From positions 372,001 to 436,000 of the forward strand of contig NZ_BJDY01000002.1 in the NCBI RefSeq assembly GCF_005405385.1: DNA of 64,000 bases, written 5' to 3'. The notes under the pieces are model-generated. The model saw only the letters and a program-made list of their open reading frames with translations, made no database searches and was not told where the DNA came from. Source of the stretch: Lactiplantibacillus mudanjiangensis. GTDB lineage: Bacteria; Bacillota; Bacilli; Lactobacillales; Lactobacillaceae. The translations under genes were made by a program, and so were the position numbers. Each line of letters begins with the position of its first letter. Position 1 is the first letter of the stretch. Positions 8,274 to 17,229 of this stretch are shown piece by piece.

Positions 8274-9788
8274 ATGACAGAAAACTATATTATGGCAATT
8301 GACGAAGGCACCACGAGTTCACGAGCGATCATTTTTGATCATGATGGCCATCAAGTAGCTGATTCACAAAAAGAATTTCGGCAATACTTTCCACAACCAG
8401 GTTGGGTTGAACATGACGCTAATGAAATTTGGAGTGCCGTTTTATCCACGATCGCCAATGTCTTTATTGAATCCGGCATCAAACCGGCCCAAATCAGTGG
8501 GATAGGGATTACAAATCAACGTGAAACCACGATTATTTGGGATAAACAAACTGGCTTACCCATTTATCATGCAGTAGTTTGGCAATCACGGCAAAGTGCG
8601 CCGATTGCGGAACAACTCGTTGAAGATGGTTATGGTGAGATGATTCACCAAAAGACCGGTTTAATCGTTGATGCCTATTTCTCAGCAACGAAGATTCGTT
8701 GGATCTTAGATCAGGTGCCCGGTGCTCAGGAAAAAGCGGAGCGTGGTGACTTATTGTTCGGCACGATTGATACTTGGATTTTGTGGAAGCTAACCGGCGG
8801 CAAAGTTCATGTCACCGACTATTCTAATGCTAGTCGAACGATGCTCTTTAATATTCAGGACTTAACTTGGGATCAAGATATTTTAGACCTTTTAAATATC
8901 CCAACGGCTTTATTACCAACGGTTAAGTCGAACTCCGAAGTTTATGGACAAACGGCCGATTACCATTTCTATGGTAGCCAAGTCCCCGTTTCCGGGATGG
9001 CCGGTGATCAGCAAGCCGCGTTATTCGGCCAATTCGCCTTTGAACCGGGCATGGTAAAAAATACGTATGGTACCGGGGCCTTTACTGTGATGAACACTGG
9101 TGACACGCCACAGTTATCAGAACACAATCTGTTAACAACGATTGCCTATGGTCTCAACGGTAAAATCAATTACGCGTTAGAGGGTAGTGTCTATGTTGCC
9201 GGTTCCGCTGTTCAATGGTTACGGGATGGCATGAAGTTAGTCAAAAAGGCCCCTGAATCAGAAGCTGCCGCAGTATCATCTACTAATCACAACGAAGTCT
9301 ATATGGTCCCAGCGTTTACTGGTCTGGGCGCGCCATATTGGGATTCGGATGTGCGCGGCGCGGTCTTTGGCCTAACGCGCGGCACTACCCGCGACGACTT
9401 TATCAAAGCGACACTACAGTCACTGGCTTATCAAAGTAAAGATGTCATCGACACGATGAAACGTGATGCTGAGATCGAGATTCCAAAGTTAAAAGTCGAT
9501 GGCGGGGCGGCTAAAAATGATTATTTAATGCAATTCCAAGCTGATCTATTAGACACTGAAATTGATCGAGCCGCTGATCTAGAAACAACCGCATTAGGCG
9601 CCGCCTTTCTAGCTGGACTTAGCGTTGGCTTCTGGCAAGACACCGATGAATTACAAGCCATTCACGCTGAAGGGCAGATTTTCCAACCAAAGATGGGCGC
9701 CGCTGAACGTGATAATCTGTACGCGGGGTGGCAAGCTGCCGTCAGTGCGGCCCAAAGTTTTGTTCATGACCCATACCAAGCAAATTAA
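8274..9788 (+). CDS. glpK: Glycerol kinase
   Basis: The 504-residue enzyme phosphorylates glycerol to sn-glycerol 3-phosphate with ATP. FGGY-kinase signatures are clear: '[15 protein letters not shown]' (phosphate 1 loop) at the N-terminus, '[13 protein letters not shown]', '[13 protein letters not shown]', and '[16 protein letters not shown]' near the C-terminus. Length matches the family. ATG 8274 follows a GGAG at 8260-8263. In many Firmicutes the enzyme is activated by HPr-dependent phosphorylation of a histidine; I did not establish that residue here. It is the middle gene of the glp operon. Confidence 0.96.
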   Translation: MTENYIMAIDEGTTSSRAIIFDHDGHQVADSQKEFRQYFPQPGWVEHDANEIWSAVLSTIANVFIESGIKPAQISGIGITNQRETTIIWDKQTGLPIYHAVVWQSRQSAPIAEQLVEDGYGEMIHQKTGLIVDAYFSATKIRWILDQVPGAQEKAERGDLLFGTIDTWILWKLTGGKVHVTDYSNASRTMLFNIQDLTWDQDILDLLNIPTALLPTVKSNSEVYGQTADYHFYGSQVPVSGMAGDQQAALFGQFAFEPGMVKNTYGTGAFTVMNTGDTPQLSEHNLLTTIAYGLNGKINYALEGSVYVAGSAVQWLRDGMKLVKKAPESEAAAVSSTNHNEVYMVPAFTGLGAPYWDSDVRGAVFGLTRGTTRDDFIKATLQSLAYQSKDVIDTMKRDAEIEIPKLKVDGGAAKNDYLMQFQADLLDTEIDRAADLETTALGAAFLAGLSVGFWQDTDELQAIHAEGQIFQPKMGAAERDNLYAGWQAAVSAAQSFVHDPYQAN

Positions 9789-9809
9789 ACAAGCATAGGA
9801 GCGATAAAA

Positions 9810-11564
9810 ATGAGCTTTTCAATAACTAGTCGTCAAGACGACATTCAACAATTAAAAACCAAAGAATTAGATCTATTGATCGTCGGTGGGGGAATTACTG
9901 GTGCCGGTGTTGCTTTACAAGCTAGTGTGGCCGGGATGCAAACCGGACTAATCGATATGCAAGATTTTGGTGGGGGGACCTCTTCACGGTCAACCCGACT
10001 TGTTCATGGCGGAATTCGCTATTTAAAAACATTTGACGTGGAAGTGGTCTCTGATACGGTTAAGGAACGGGCTGTCGTGCAACATATTGCGCCACATATG
10101 ACCCAACCAGATCCAATGTTATTGCCAATTTATGACGAACCTGGGACGACATTTAGCATGTTCTCAGTGAAGGTTGCGATGGATCTATACGATCGTCTGG
10201 CAGGTGTTGACAAGAATCCAAGCTTACAAAAATACAGTAACTACGTCTTAACTAAAGCCCAGGTCTTAGAACGTGAACCACAATTAAATCCTGATAAATT
10301 AGTTGGCGCTGGGATTTACTTGGACTATCAAAATAATGATTCGCGGTTAGTCGTTGAAAATATCAAACGAGCCCATGCGGCTGGTGGACTGATGGTTAGC
10401 CGGATAAAAGCCATTGGTGCCTTACATGACAAGTTTGGCGATATTAACGGTATGCATGTCCAAGATGTCTTGACTGGCGAGAAATTTGATATTCATGCTA
10501 AATTGGTTATCAACACGAGTGGTCCTTGGTCTGATGAAGTTCGTCATTTGGACCAAGCTGCTGATCCAGATTCACATATGCGGCCAACTAAAGGGGTCCA
10601 TCTAGTTGTTGATCAATCACGGTTGAAAGTGCCAAATCCAACATACTTTGGTTCTGGAACGAATGATGGTCGGATGATCTTTACCATCCCACGCGAAGGT
10701 AAAACTTATTTTGGGACGACTGATACTGACTTTGAAGGCGACTATGAAAATCCGCAAGTTGATCAAAAAGATGTTGATTACTTATTGGCCATTATTAATA
10801 AGAAATATCCAACGGCCCATTTGACAATTGACGATGTTGAGGCTAGTTGGGCGGGAATTCGGCCGCTCGTTCGTAACGATGCACCAGCGGATGCAGATAA
10901 TGACGCCGTGACTGGGGCCAGTGCTGCAGCAAGTTTACAACCTTCCGCCGTGTCACGGGGCAGCTCTTTAGTTACCGCTGCTGATGGCATGATTACGTTA
11001 GCCGGTGGGAAACTGACCGATTATCGCTTGATGGCAAACGGGGCGCTCAAACAGATTCGGCAAACCTTACGTGACGAATACTTGGAAGACTTTAAAGCAG
11101 TTGATTCTGCTGAAATCAAGGTTTCCGGTGGTGACTTCGACGCCGACAATGTTGAAGCTGCCATGGATGATTTCACCAAGCAAGGGGTTGCTAAGGGCTT
11201 GACCGAGGACGAAGCTCGTGAAATCGCGACTCTATATGGCTCAAATGCGCCGGCCATTTTCGCACAAGCTGATCAAGTCACGGCCGCGCCAGGCTTAAGT
11301 TTGGCTGAAACGTTGTCGTTGCATTACTCAATGACCGAAGAAATGGCGTTGACACCAGTGGATTACCTCTTACGGCGGACTTATAATGTCTTGTTCCATA
11401 ACGAGACGATTGATCAAGTCAAGGTCGGTGTCATTGATGAAATGGCCCGCGTTTATGGCTGGGATACAACGACCAAAGCACGTTATACCGCTGAAATCGA
11501 TCATGAAATTGAATCATCACGACTGATCGATCTCAAATTACAAGCACCAGTATCGGCTAAATAA
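9810..11564 (+). CDS. glpD: FAD-dependent glycerol-3-phosphate dehydrogenase / oxidase
   Basis: The 584-residue flavoenzyme oxidises glycerol 3-phosphate to dihydroxyacetone phosphate. The dinucleotide-binding motif 'DLLIVGGGITGAGVA' lies at residues 20-35, followed by the family signatures 'GTSSRSTRLVHGGIRYL' and 'GGKLTDYRLMA' near residue 400. In lactobacilli such enzymes are often GlpO-type oxidases that pass electrons to oxygen and give hydrogen peroxide; oxidase and dehydrogenase cannot be told apart from sequence inspection. It lies 21 bp behind glpK with its own AGGAG site. A short Ala/Ser-rich insertion around residues 360-385 is unlike the rest of the protein. Confidence 0.93.
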   Translation: MSFSITSRQDDIQQLKTKELDLLIVGGGITGAGVALQASVAGMQTGLIDMQDFGGGTSSRSTRLVHGGIRYLKTFDVEVVSDTVKERAVVQHIAPHMTQPDPMLLPIYDEPGTTFSMFSVKVAMDLYDRLAGVDKNPSLQKYSNYVLTKAQVLEREPQLNPDKLVGAGIYLDYQNNDSRLVVENIKRAHAAGGLMVSRIKAIGALHDKFGDINGMHVQDVLTGEKFDIHAKLVINTSGPWSDEVRHLDQAADPDSHMRPTKGVHLVVDQSRLKVPNPTYFGSGTNDGRMIFTIPREGKTYFGTTDTDFEGDYENPQVDQKDVDYLLAIINKKYPTAHLTIDDVEASWAGIRPLVRNDAPADADNDAVTGASAAASLQPSAVSRGSSLVTAADGMITLAGGKLTDYRLMANGALKQIRQTLRDEYLEDFKAVDSAEIKVSGGDFDADNVEAAMDDFTKQGVAKGLTEDEAREIATLYGSNAPAIFAQADQVTAAPGLSLAETLSLHYSMTEEMALTPVDYLLRRTYNVLFHNETIDQVKVGVIDEMARVYGWDTTTKARYTAEIDHEIESSRLIDLKLQAPVSAK

Positions 11565-11668
11565 GCCGTACTGGCCCAAGTCTCTAGACTTGTTAAACTT
11601 GGTTTCGACATTTTAAATTGCACCATCATCCATATCAGGATTGCCGTTTTGAAGTGGATGACTTTGAG

Positions 11669-11716
11669 AACAAGTGTGACCTTGGCTGAAATTTAGTCTC
11701 GGGCGCGCTTGTTTTC
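11669..11716 (+). terminator. Possible glp operon terminator
   Basis: AACAAGTGTG can pair with CGCGCTTGTT using two G-U pairs, with TTTTC following. The loop is long (25 nt) and the T run short, so it is a weak candidate. A TATAAT hexamer (11720-11725) just downstream may be the -10 box of the thioesterase gene; no good -35 is seen. Confidence 0.35.
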
Positions 11717-11757
11717 TAGTATAATAATGATAATTAAGAATTTATGGAGGTAGACTT

Positions 11758-12264
11758 ATGGCGCCGATTAATGTCTCACAGACTCTGTCTGTCAGTAATC
11801 ATCGAATTTTTTCATCCGATTTAAATGAACATAATACGGTTTTTGGCGGCAAAATTTTATCCATTATTGATGATAATTCGTCAATTCCTGCAGCCCGGAT
11901 TGCCCGGATCGAAACGGTGACCGCTTCGGTTGATCAAGTGAACTTCATTTTGCCATTCCGGTTACAAGATTCAATGTGTACGGAATCATATGTGTCTGGC
12001 GTGGGGCATCGGTCAATTGAAGTATTTACCAAAATTATTGGGGAACATCTAAATACTGGGGAACGTTTCTTAGGGCTAACCTGTTTTTCGTTATTTGTGG
12101 TGACTGAACACGATATTGTGTTACCACAAGTGATTCCAGATAAACCGGAATATGAGTTTGTTTGTCAAGGCTATGCGGCCCGCCAAGCCGAACGTGCCGC
12201 TAAACGGCAACAACATGCGGCGTTTAATGAACATATTAGCTTGGAATTTCCTTGGAACCAGTAA
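11758..12264 (+). CDS. Hotdog-fold acyl-CoA thioesterase
   Basis: The 168-residue protein is a single hotdog-fold domain of the YkhA/BACH type that hydrolyses acyl-CoA thioesters. The hallmark 'DLNEHNTVFGGKILSIIDD' helix, with the conserved N and G residues, is at residues 22-40, and 'VDQVNFILPFRLQDSM' and 'GHRSIEVFTKI' form the following strands. ATG 11758 follows TGGAGG at 11745-11750. It is monocistronic with a terminator at 12268. The substrate in this organism is unknown. Confidence 0.88.
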   Translation: MAPINVSQTLSVSNHRIFSSDLNEHNTVFGGKILSIIDDNSSIPAARIARIETVTASVDQVNFILPFRLQDSMCTESYVSGVGHRSIEVFTKIIGEHLNTGERFLGLTCFSLFVVTEHDIVLPQVIPDKPEYEFVCQGYAARQAERAAKRQQHAAFNEHISLEFPWNQ

Positions 12265-12267
12265 ACT

Positions 12268-12320
12268 AAAAGATCAGTGTTGATCACCGTTCAAAACGGT
12301 TGGTCAGCACTGATCTTTTT
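12268..12320. terminator. Bidirectional intrinsic terminator
   Basis: AAAAGATCAGTG and CACTGATCTTTTT form the outer stem, with an inner ACCGTT/ACGGT stem, between two convergent genes. Confidence 0.9.
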
Positions 12321-12322
12321 AA

Positions 12323-12574
12323 TTACATTGGCTTAATTGGCGTTGATTCATCGGGACGAAATTCCCAACCATCCTTAACTTGCTCGTAAGCCATTTCAAT
12401 GACTTTACCGGTGCGCATGTTCGTAAATAAGAACTTGATCTCACCAGCATTACGAGTGGCATAGCGAACGGTCAAGCCGTTGCTAGCATCCAAACGAATT
12501 TTATCGACCGCAGCGCCAAGCGATTCACCATCAGGATAAAAACTTTCTAAGTCAAAATTACGCTTATTACTCAT
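12323..12574 (-). CDS. Small conserved-looking hypothetical protein (83 aa)
   Basis: The 83-residue product has no membrane segment or signal peptide. It is mixed alpha/beta in appearance, with 'LDASNGLTVRYATRNAGEIKFLFTNMRTGKVIEMAYEQ' suggesting a small beta sheet, and a C-terminal 'GWEFRPDEST'. An ATG start is preceded by TGAGGA, and a bidirectional terminator follows. I do not recognise a family. The MITE-like element at 12635 begins about 60 bp upstream of its start and may have inserted in its promoter region. Confidence 0.65.
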   Translation of the reverse strand: MSNKRNFDLESFYPDGESLGAAVDKIRLDASNGLTVRYATRNAGEIKFLFTNMRTGKVIEMAYEQVKDGWEFRPDESTPIKPM

Positions 12575-12634
12575 TACTGTTAATCCTCATTTCGTTAAGT
12601 TCAATTTTAACTTTAAAGGAAAAGGGTAGCCGAG

Positions 12635-13154
12635 TAAAGGTTGAATGTCATTTTTAGCAATAATCGGTGATATGACAAGTATATTCACCGATTAAAAATA
12701 GATCGGCTTGCCACCTACCGTTCGCCCACCTTGAGCCGGAACGCTGTGGGCGGACCGGTTCAGCCAAAAGGCGGTCTGAACCATCGTTTTGAACCGCCTA
12801 ACCCGCGTTTCAAAAGCGCCGGTCTCTAAGCGATAAATCGCTAAGAGACCCCACGGCTGGGCTCAATTTGGACTCACTCTCGGTTATGTTAGTGATTACT
12901 ATTCGTATTCGCGATATAACCGGAGCCAGCCCAGTGATGGCGCCGGCCGTGAAAACAGCGTTAGTCCGGATGATTTTCCCGGGCTTACGCTGTGGACGAC
13001 TTTTGAGACTAGCGGTTTGGGCTAGGCTTAAAAGCGAGGTGAAAGCCCGCATTTTGGCTGGAGCCGTTCCCACAGCTGGCAGAATCACTGGCTGGCGTAG
13101 GTGACCAATTTAGTCACACTCTACAGTAAGGCATATTTATCTTTCAATCTTTAG
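12635..13154 (+). mobile_element. MITE-like structured intergenic element, copy A (full length)
   Basis: This 520-bp element starts TAAAGGTTGAATG and ends CTTTCAATCTTTAG, an imperfect terminal inverted repeat. It shares long near-identical stretches with copy D (44781-45318), including 'CTACCGTTCGCCCA', 'AACGCTGTGGGCGGACCGGT' and 'GCGAGGTG', and with copy C in reverse. It is rich in hairpins, such as 12821-12850 and 12957-12993. Open frames inside it (for example 12868-13104 on plus and 12810-13088 on minus) are not shared with the other copies and look accidental, so I treat it as non-coding. It ends about 135 bp before the EIIA-like gene. Confidence 0.75.
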
Positions 13155-13289
13155 TTGCTAACAAAAAGATTTAGAAAACGCTTGACTTAAAACCCGTTCG
13201 ATAATTTACAGTATAGGTGAATCAAAAAGTAACGACGTTATCATCAACTGGTGGCCACTGGTTATTACATTTTATGGAGGAATTTAATC

Positions 13290-13751
13290 ATGATGAAATT
13301 ATTTCAACGTAAACATCAATTACAATTAGTTGCGCCAGTTGGTGGTTTAGTGGTCGATATCAGGAAAAGCCCCGTCAAAACTGATGCCGTGGGTTTGGGG
13401 ATTGAGCCAATGGTTGGTGAAATTCAAGCACCGTTGGCTGGCACCGTCACACAATTATCGCCGCAAAACGTGACTATTAGGGGCACACATAATTGCGAAG
13501 TGACCGTCCAACTTGGTCAACCTGAAGCCAATGTCGCCTTCAACGCGTTTAGCTGGAACGTCGCCGTTGGAGACCATGTGGACGACTCAACCTTATTAGC
13601 CAATATGGACTTAAACGCCCTACATGAAGCTAATCAAGCTACCACGATCACTTGTATCATTACGAATCAACAGCCTAGTGACTTTGAAATTGAAAAAAGG
13701 GGTCTAGTGAGTCAAGGTGGTGTGATCGAAAGGTGCAAGATTAGAGCCTAA
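13290..13751 (+). CDS. Degenerate PTS EIIA (glucose-type) domain protein
   Basis: The 153-residue protein has the single-domain EIIA-Glc fold pattern: 'LVAPVGGLVVDI', 'VGLGIEPMVGEIQAPLAGTVTQLSPQ' and 'NVAVGDHVDDSTLLANMDLNAL'. Active members carry two histidines, one in a 'TNHAF'-like segment and the phosphoryl-accepting one in 'HxGIDTV'. Here the aligned segments read 'SPQNVTI' and 'VTVQLGQPEANV', so both histidines appear to be replaced (by about N60 and Q74). It is probably not phosphorylated by HPr and may be regulatory or decaying. ATG 13290 follows TGGAGGA. No other PTS component is nearby. Confidence 0.75.
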   Translation: MMKLFQRKHQLQLVAPVGGLVVDIRKSPVKTDAVGLGIEPMVGEIQAPLAGTVTQLSPQNVTIRGTHNCEVTVQLGQPEANVAFNAFSWNVAVGDHVDDSTLLANMDLNALHEANQATTITCIITNQQPSDFEIEKRGLVSQGGVIERCKIRA

Positions 13752-13865
13752 TATTAGACCATTCTGAGAAAAGTTCAGATTTACTTCACCGTCTATAGGT
13801 AGTTAGATACTCAGACTTCGACTAAACTAATGGCATTAAGTCAAACAGTGAAAGAAGTCTTTTAA

Positions 13866-14810
13866 ATGCCTAAAATTTCAATTATTGTCCCTTGCTATAA
13901 TGAACAAGAATCGATTCCTTTATTTTATGCTGCTGTTCAAAAAATCTATCAAGATCAAATCCAAGTGACTTGGCCACAATACCAGCTTGAATACTGGTTC
14001 ATTGATGATGGTTCTACTGATCAAACATTGTCGGCGATGCAAACACTCGCGCATACTGATTCAGAACATAGTCATTTTGTGTCCTTTTCACGTAACTTTG
14101 GTAAAGAAGCGGCCTTATATGCGGGCTTACAACACGCCACTGGTGATTTGATTGTGGTGATGGATGTCGATTTACAAGATCCACCGGAATTACTGCCACA
14201 AATGATGTCTGGCATTCTAGAAGAAAAATATGACATCATTGGGACCAAGCGTCTTGATCGTCAGGGGGAACCAGTTATTCGGTCTTGGTTGGCCAATGGG
14301 TTTTACCGCCTAATCAATCATGTCTCACAAACTAAGCTTGAACGCGGGGCCCGTGATTATCGCATGATGACTCGGCAAGTTGTCGATACCATTTTGGACT
14401 TACCAGAATATAATCGTTTTTCTAAAGGTATTTTTAGTTGGGTAGGGTTTAAAACCAAATATCTAGGCTATGAAAACCATGATCGAGTTGCCGGAACAAC
14501 CCACTGGTCAACTGGCGACTTAATCAATTACGCGATTGATGGGATCATTAACTTTTCAGATAAACCGTTAGCCATCGCTGCCTTTTTAGGACTAACAGCT
14601 TGTGGCGTCTCGTTACTGGCAATGGTCTTCATCGTCGGTCGGGCCTTGATTTTTGGTAATCCAACGACTGGCTGGTCGTCAATCGTGGCGATTATTTTGA
14701 TGCTCGGTGGGCTCCAATTATTCTGCCTCGGCATTGTCGGTAAATATATTGGCAAACAATATTTAGAAACGAAACATCGGCCGATTTATATTACGAAACA
14801 AGAACATTAA
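13866..14810 (+). CDS. GtrB-type polyprenyl-phosphate glycosyltransferase (GT2)
   Basis: The 314-residue protein has a GT2 domain beginning 'ISIIVPCYNEQESIPLFY', with 'FIDDGSTDQT' and the metal-binding 'DVDLQDPPELL' motif, followed by two C-terminal membrane helices (about 235-255 and 270-290) and a cytosolic 'KYIGKQYLETKHRPIY' tail. This is the architecture of enzymes that load a sugar from a nucleotide donor onto undecaprenyl phosphate (GtrB, CsbB, GtlA). The sugar is not predictable. Inferred role: making lipid-linked sugar for a YfhO-type or GT-C transferase, with the 17230 and 21823 proteins as nearby candidates. It is monocistronic, ending in a strong terminator. Confidence 0.88.
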   Translation: MPKISIIVPCYNEQESIPLFYAAVQKIYQDQIQVTWPQYQLEYWFIDDGSTDQTLSAMQTLAHTDSEHSHFVSFSRNFGKEAALYAGLQHATGDLIVVMDVDLQDPPELLPQMMSGILEEKYDIIGTKRLDRQGEPVIRSWLANGFYRLINHVSQTKLERGARDYRMMTRQVVDTILDLPEYNRFSKGIFSWVGFKTKYLGYENHDRVAGTTHWSTGDLINYAIDGIINFSDKPLAIAAFLGLTACGVSLLAMVFIVGRALIFGNPTTGWSSIVAIILMLGGLQLFCLGIVGKYIGKQYLETKHRPIYITKQEH

Positions 14811-14812
14811 AC

Positions 14813-14861
14813 AAAAAGATGGCGAAGTGAAATTTTCGAATTTCACTTCGCCATCTTTTTT
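14813..14861 (+). terminator. Intrinsic terminator
   Basis: AAAAAGATGGCGAAGTGAAA pairs with its complement at 14842-14860 around a TTTTCGAAT-like loop, followed by a T run. Confidence 0.93.
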
Positions 14862-14870
14862 AGTGTCTAA

Positions 14871-15071
14871 CTAAAGGTTGAAAGCTGAATTTTAGACTTA
14901 ACCATTGATGGGATAGGCATTTAACGGTCAAAAATAGTGAAACTTGCCGCCTACCGTTCGCCCAATTCGGGCCCAGATTAGACTCACTGACAGCCGGAGG
15001 TGACTAATTTAAGGATATTCAAGTCAGCTCTAGCAAGGTCCTACTAATGATGAGTAAGTTTCAACCTTTAG
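14871..15071 (+). mobile_element. MITE-like element, copy B (internally deleted, about 200 bp)
   Basis: It begins CTAAAGGTTGAAAG and ends TTTCAACCTTTAG, near-perfect terminal inverted repeats. It keeps the family's left segment ('CTTGCCGCCTACCGTTCGCCCA') and right segment ('AGGTGACTAATTTA') but lacks about 320 bp of the middle. Flanks TAGTGTCTAA (14861-14870) and TAGTGTTTAA (15069-15078) match at 9 of 10 positions, compatible with a target duplication. The right end overlaps the TAA stop codon of the histidine kinase gene at 15068-15070. Confidence 0.75.
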
Positions 15072-16438
15072 TGTTTAATTTTAAATGTTAATGTAAAAAT
15101 TGTTCCAGTTGGTTGATGATCGCTTACCGTAACTTTGATCTGATTCAAATCAGCTAATCGACTCACAATTGCAAGACCTAAACCAGTACCAGGAATTTCT
15201 TGTGATCGTGCTTGATCAACTCGATAAAAACGTTCAAAAATGTGCGTTTTATCAGCATCATCAATACCGGCGCCGTTATCTGTAATCGTGATGGTGGGTT
15301 GATCTTGAATCAGCTGTGCGGCCACTTGAATCGGTTGATCGGTTGGCGAATACTTGCTGGCGTTATTAAGTAGGGCAATCAACATTTGTTGTAAACTGTC
15401 CGCGTTAACAGTTGTCATTAACGGTGTCGCTGATACGTCAACTTGCACGGATTGTACGATACTAGGTTGATAATTTTCAACAGTTTCCTGAACTAATTGA
15501 TTGATATCCAATAATTGTTGATCAATGGTCACATGATCCATACGTGACAAGCGTAATAAGCTTTCAACTAACGTCTGCATGCGTGCGGATTCATCATCAA
15601 TAAACTTTAATGATTTGGGAATGATTTCTGGATGTTGATCGCCGCGTCGTTTGATTAAACTAATATGACCACGAATAGCTGTTAATGGCGTTCGTAGCTC
15701 GTGAGACGCATCTGAAACAAATTGATGGTCACGTAGCACTTGGTCGTTTAATGACTTTAGTAGTTGATTAATTTCCATCCCCAGTGCATGAACTTCGTCA
15801 GGACTAGTGGGGACTGGTAGTGCTTCATGATAAGAAACGTTGTCACTGTGATTAATTTTGTTGGCCGCACTGGTTAAATTGGCCAGCGGTTTATTTAATC
15901 GTCGGGCCAACCAAGCAATGACAAAGTAACCTAGCACACCACACAAGATCAGCACAATGACCATCATTTCTAAGATAAGTCGAAAGATATGCAGGACATC
16001 GTGGAAACTTGTCCAGGTTTCATAATAAATATGCCCGGAATCCATAGCCGCACGATAAAAGAGGCCGTGACCGCTAATGTACCAGACGGAATGAAAGAGT
16101 GGCATCTCAGTCGCGCGCGATTTGAGAAATTTAGCGGTACCTTTTGAGTAAAACGTTTGTTGTTTGCGTTTAGGCATTTTGGTATGGACTTTGACAAAGG
16201 TATTCTTGGTATTGATCGGGCTATTAATCGCCCAGCGATTCCAATCGGGTTCATCATCAATGATTGAACGATCTAAGCTCTTAGTTAGGGCCCGCGCATC
16301 GTCGATTCGGTCACGAGTTAACCGGTAACCAACCACCAATGAAATAGATGCGCCAGTAATAAAGACGATCAAGATCATCATTAGCGTAAACGATCGTGTG
16401 ATCTGGGCAGCATTTGATTTACCTCTAAAATTAAACAT
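15068..16438 (-). CDS. Two-component sensor histidine kinase
   Basis: The protein (456 residues from ATG 16438; ATG 16447 is an alternative) has a first membrane helix near residues 17-37, an extracellular sensor of about 110 residues, a second helix, a HAMP linker ('RRLNKPLANLTSAANKIN'), the H-box 'DASHELRTPLTAIRGH', N-box 'LLNNASKYSP', G1 'ITDNGAGID', F-box 'IFERFYRVD' and G2 'GTGLGLAIV'. All catalytic motifs are intact. It overlaps the 3' end of the response-regulator gene, so the two are translationally coupled. The signal is unknown; its position inside a group of envelope-glycosylation genes suggests an envelope cue. Its stop codon lies in the terminal repeat of element B, so the native C-terminus may have been altered. 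Confidence 0.93.
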   Translation of the reverse strand: MFNFRGKSNAAQITRSFTLMMILIVFITGASISLVVGYRLTRDRIDDARALTKSLDRSIIDDEPDWNRWAINSPINTKNTFVKVHTKMPKRKQQTFYSKGTAKFLKSRATEMPLFHSVWYISGHGLFYRAAMDSGHIYYETWTSFHDVLHIFRLILEMMVIVLILCGVLGYFVIAWLARRLNKPLANLTSAANKINHSDNVSYHEALPVPTSPDEVHALGMEINQLLKSLNDQVLRDHQFVSDASHELRTPLTAIRGHISLIKRRGDQHPEIIPKSLKFIDDESARMQTLVESLLRLSRMDHVTIDQQLLDINQLVQETVENYQPSIVQSVQVDVSATPLMTTVNADSLQQMLIALLNNASKYSPTDQPIQVAAQLIQDQPTITITDNGAGIDDADKTHIFERFYRVDQARSQEIPGTGLGLAIVSRLADLNQIKVTVSDHQPTGTIFTLTFKIKH

Positions 16439-17123
16439 GAGTCTCATCTCGCAAACAATATCCAACGCCACGAACTGTATGAATTAACTTACGATTGGCT
16501 TCGGTATCAATTTTGTGGCGCAAATAACGGACATAAACATCAACGATATTAGGTTGGCCTTCGAAATCAACACCCCATACTTGATCCAACAACTCATCAC
16601 GTGTCAACGTATCTTCGGCGTGTTGCATCAGCGTTAATAGTAATTCATATTCCCGTTGCGTTAATTGTACAAGCTTTTGATGGCGATGAACTTGGCGAGC
16701 TTTAGTATCTAGTTCGAGGTCGGCATATTGATAGACCGCCTGGGTATCGTTGGCTTGTGATTGATGGCGAAGAACCACGCGAATTCGAGCTAGTAATTCT
16801 TCAGTATCAAAAGGCTTCGTGATATAGTCATCGGCACCGCCATCTAAGCCGGCCACTTTATCGCCCACATAATCACGAGCAGTCATCATAATCACAGGGA
16901 TCGTATCATGTTTTCGAATGCGACGGAGCACTTCGAGACCATCCATTTTTGGCAACATCCAATCTAAAATCACTAGATCTAATTGGTCCTTTTTTTCTTG
17001 GTATAGCGTATAGGCTTGTTGTCCATCAGCCGCTGTAATCACGTCGTAATCTTCAAAAGCGAGTTCTTGCTGTAAAAAGTCAACCACGCTGGCTTCATCA
17101 TCCACTAGTAAAATTGTTGCCAT
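16431..17123 (-). CDS. OmpR/PhoB-family response regulator
   Basis: The 230-residue protein has a receiver domain with 'ILLVDDEASVVDFL', phospho-acceptor motif 'DLVILDWMLPKMDG', 'MMTARD' and the 'TKPFD' lysine loop. A winged-helix DNA-binding domain follows ('QLTQREYELLLTLMQHAEDTLTRDELLDQVWG', 'VDVYVRYLRHKID', 'IHTVRGVGYCLR'). ATG 17123 follows GAGGAG. It is the upstream partner of the kinase that overlaps its 3' end. The targets are unknown; the divergent and neighbouring membrane glycosylation genes are candidates. Confidence 0.95.
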   Translation of the reverse strand: MATILLVDDEASVVDFLQQELAFEDYDVITAADGQQAYTLYQEKKDQLDLVILDWMLPKMDGLEVLRRIRKHDTIPVIMMTARDYVGDKVAGLDGGADDYITKPFDTEELLARIRVVLRHQSQANDTQAVYQYADLELDTKARQVHRHQKLVQLTQREYELLLTLMQHAEDTLTRDELLDQVWGVDFEGQPNIVDVYVRYLRHKIDTEANRKLIHTVRGVGYCLRDETHV

Positions 17124-17194
17124 ATTTGAACACTCCTCAAAAACGATTTAAGTTTAGTATACCGATAATTAGTTAAACTGACGCAAATTACAAC

Positions 17195-17224
17195 AAAAAA
17201 TCCAGGATGATTCCCGGATTTTTT
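17195..17224 (-). terminator. Intrinsic terminator of the YfhO-type gene
   Basis: AAAAAATCC and GGATTTTTT form a hairpin just beyond the stop codon at 17230; T runs stand on the minus strand. Confidence 0.8.
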
Positions 17225-17229
17225 AGTGA

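Noticed and set aside
12810-13104. Overlapping 92- and 78-codon frames on both strands inside element A
   Set aside because: They are not preserved in copies C and D, lack ribosome binding sites, and arise from GC-rich palindromic sequence.
13171-13187. cre site at the -35 of the EIIA-like gene
   Set aside because: Only the central AAAACGCTT fits; three of the conserved right-half positions do not match.
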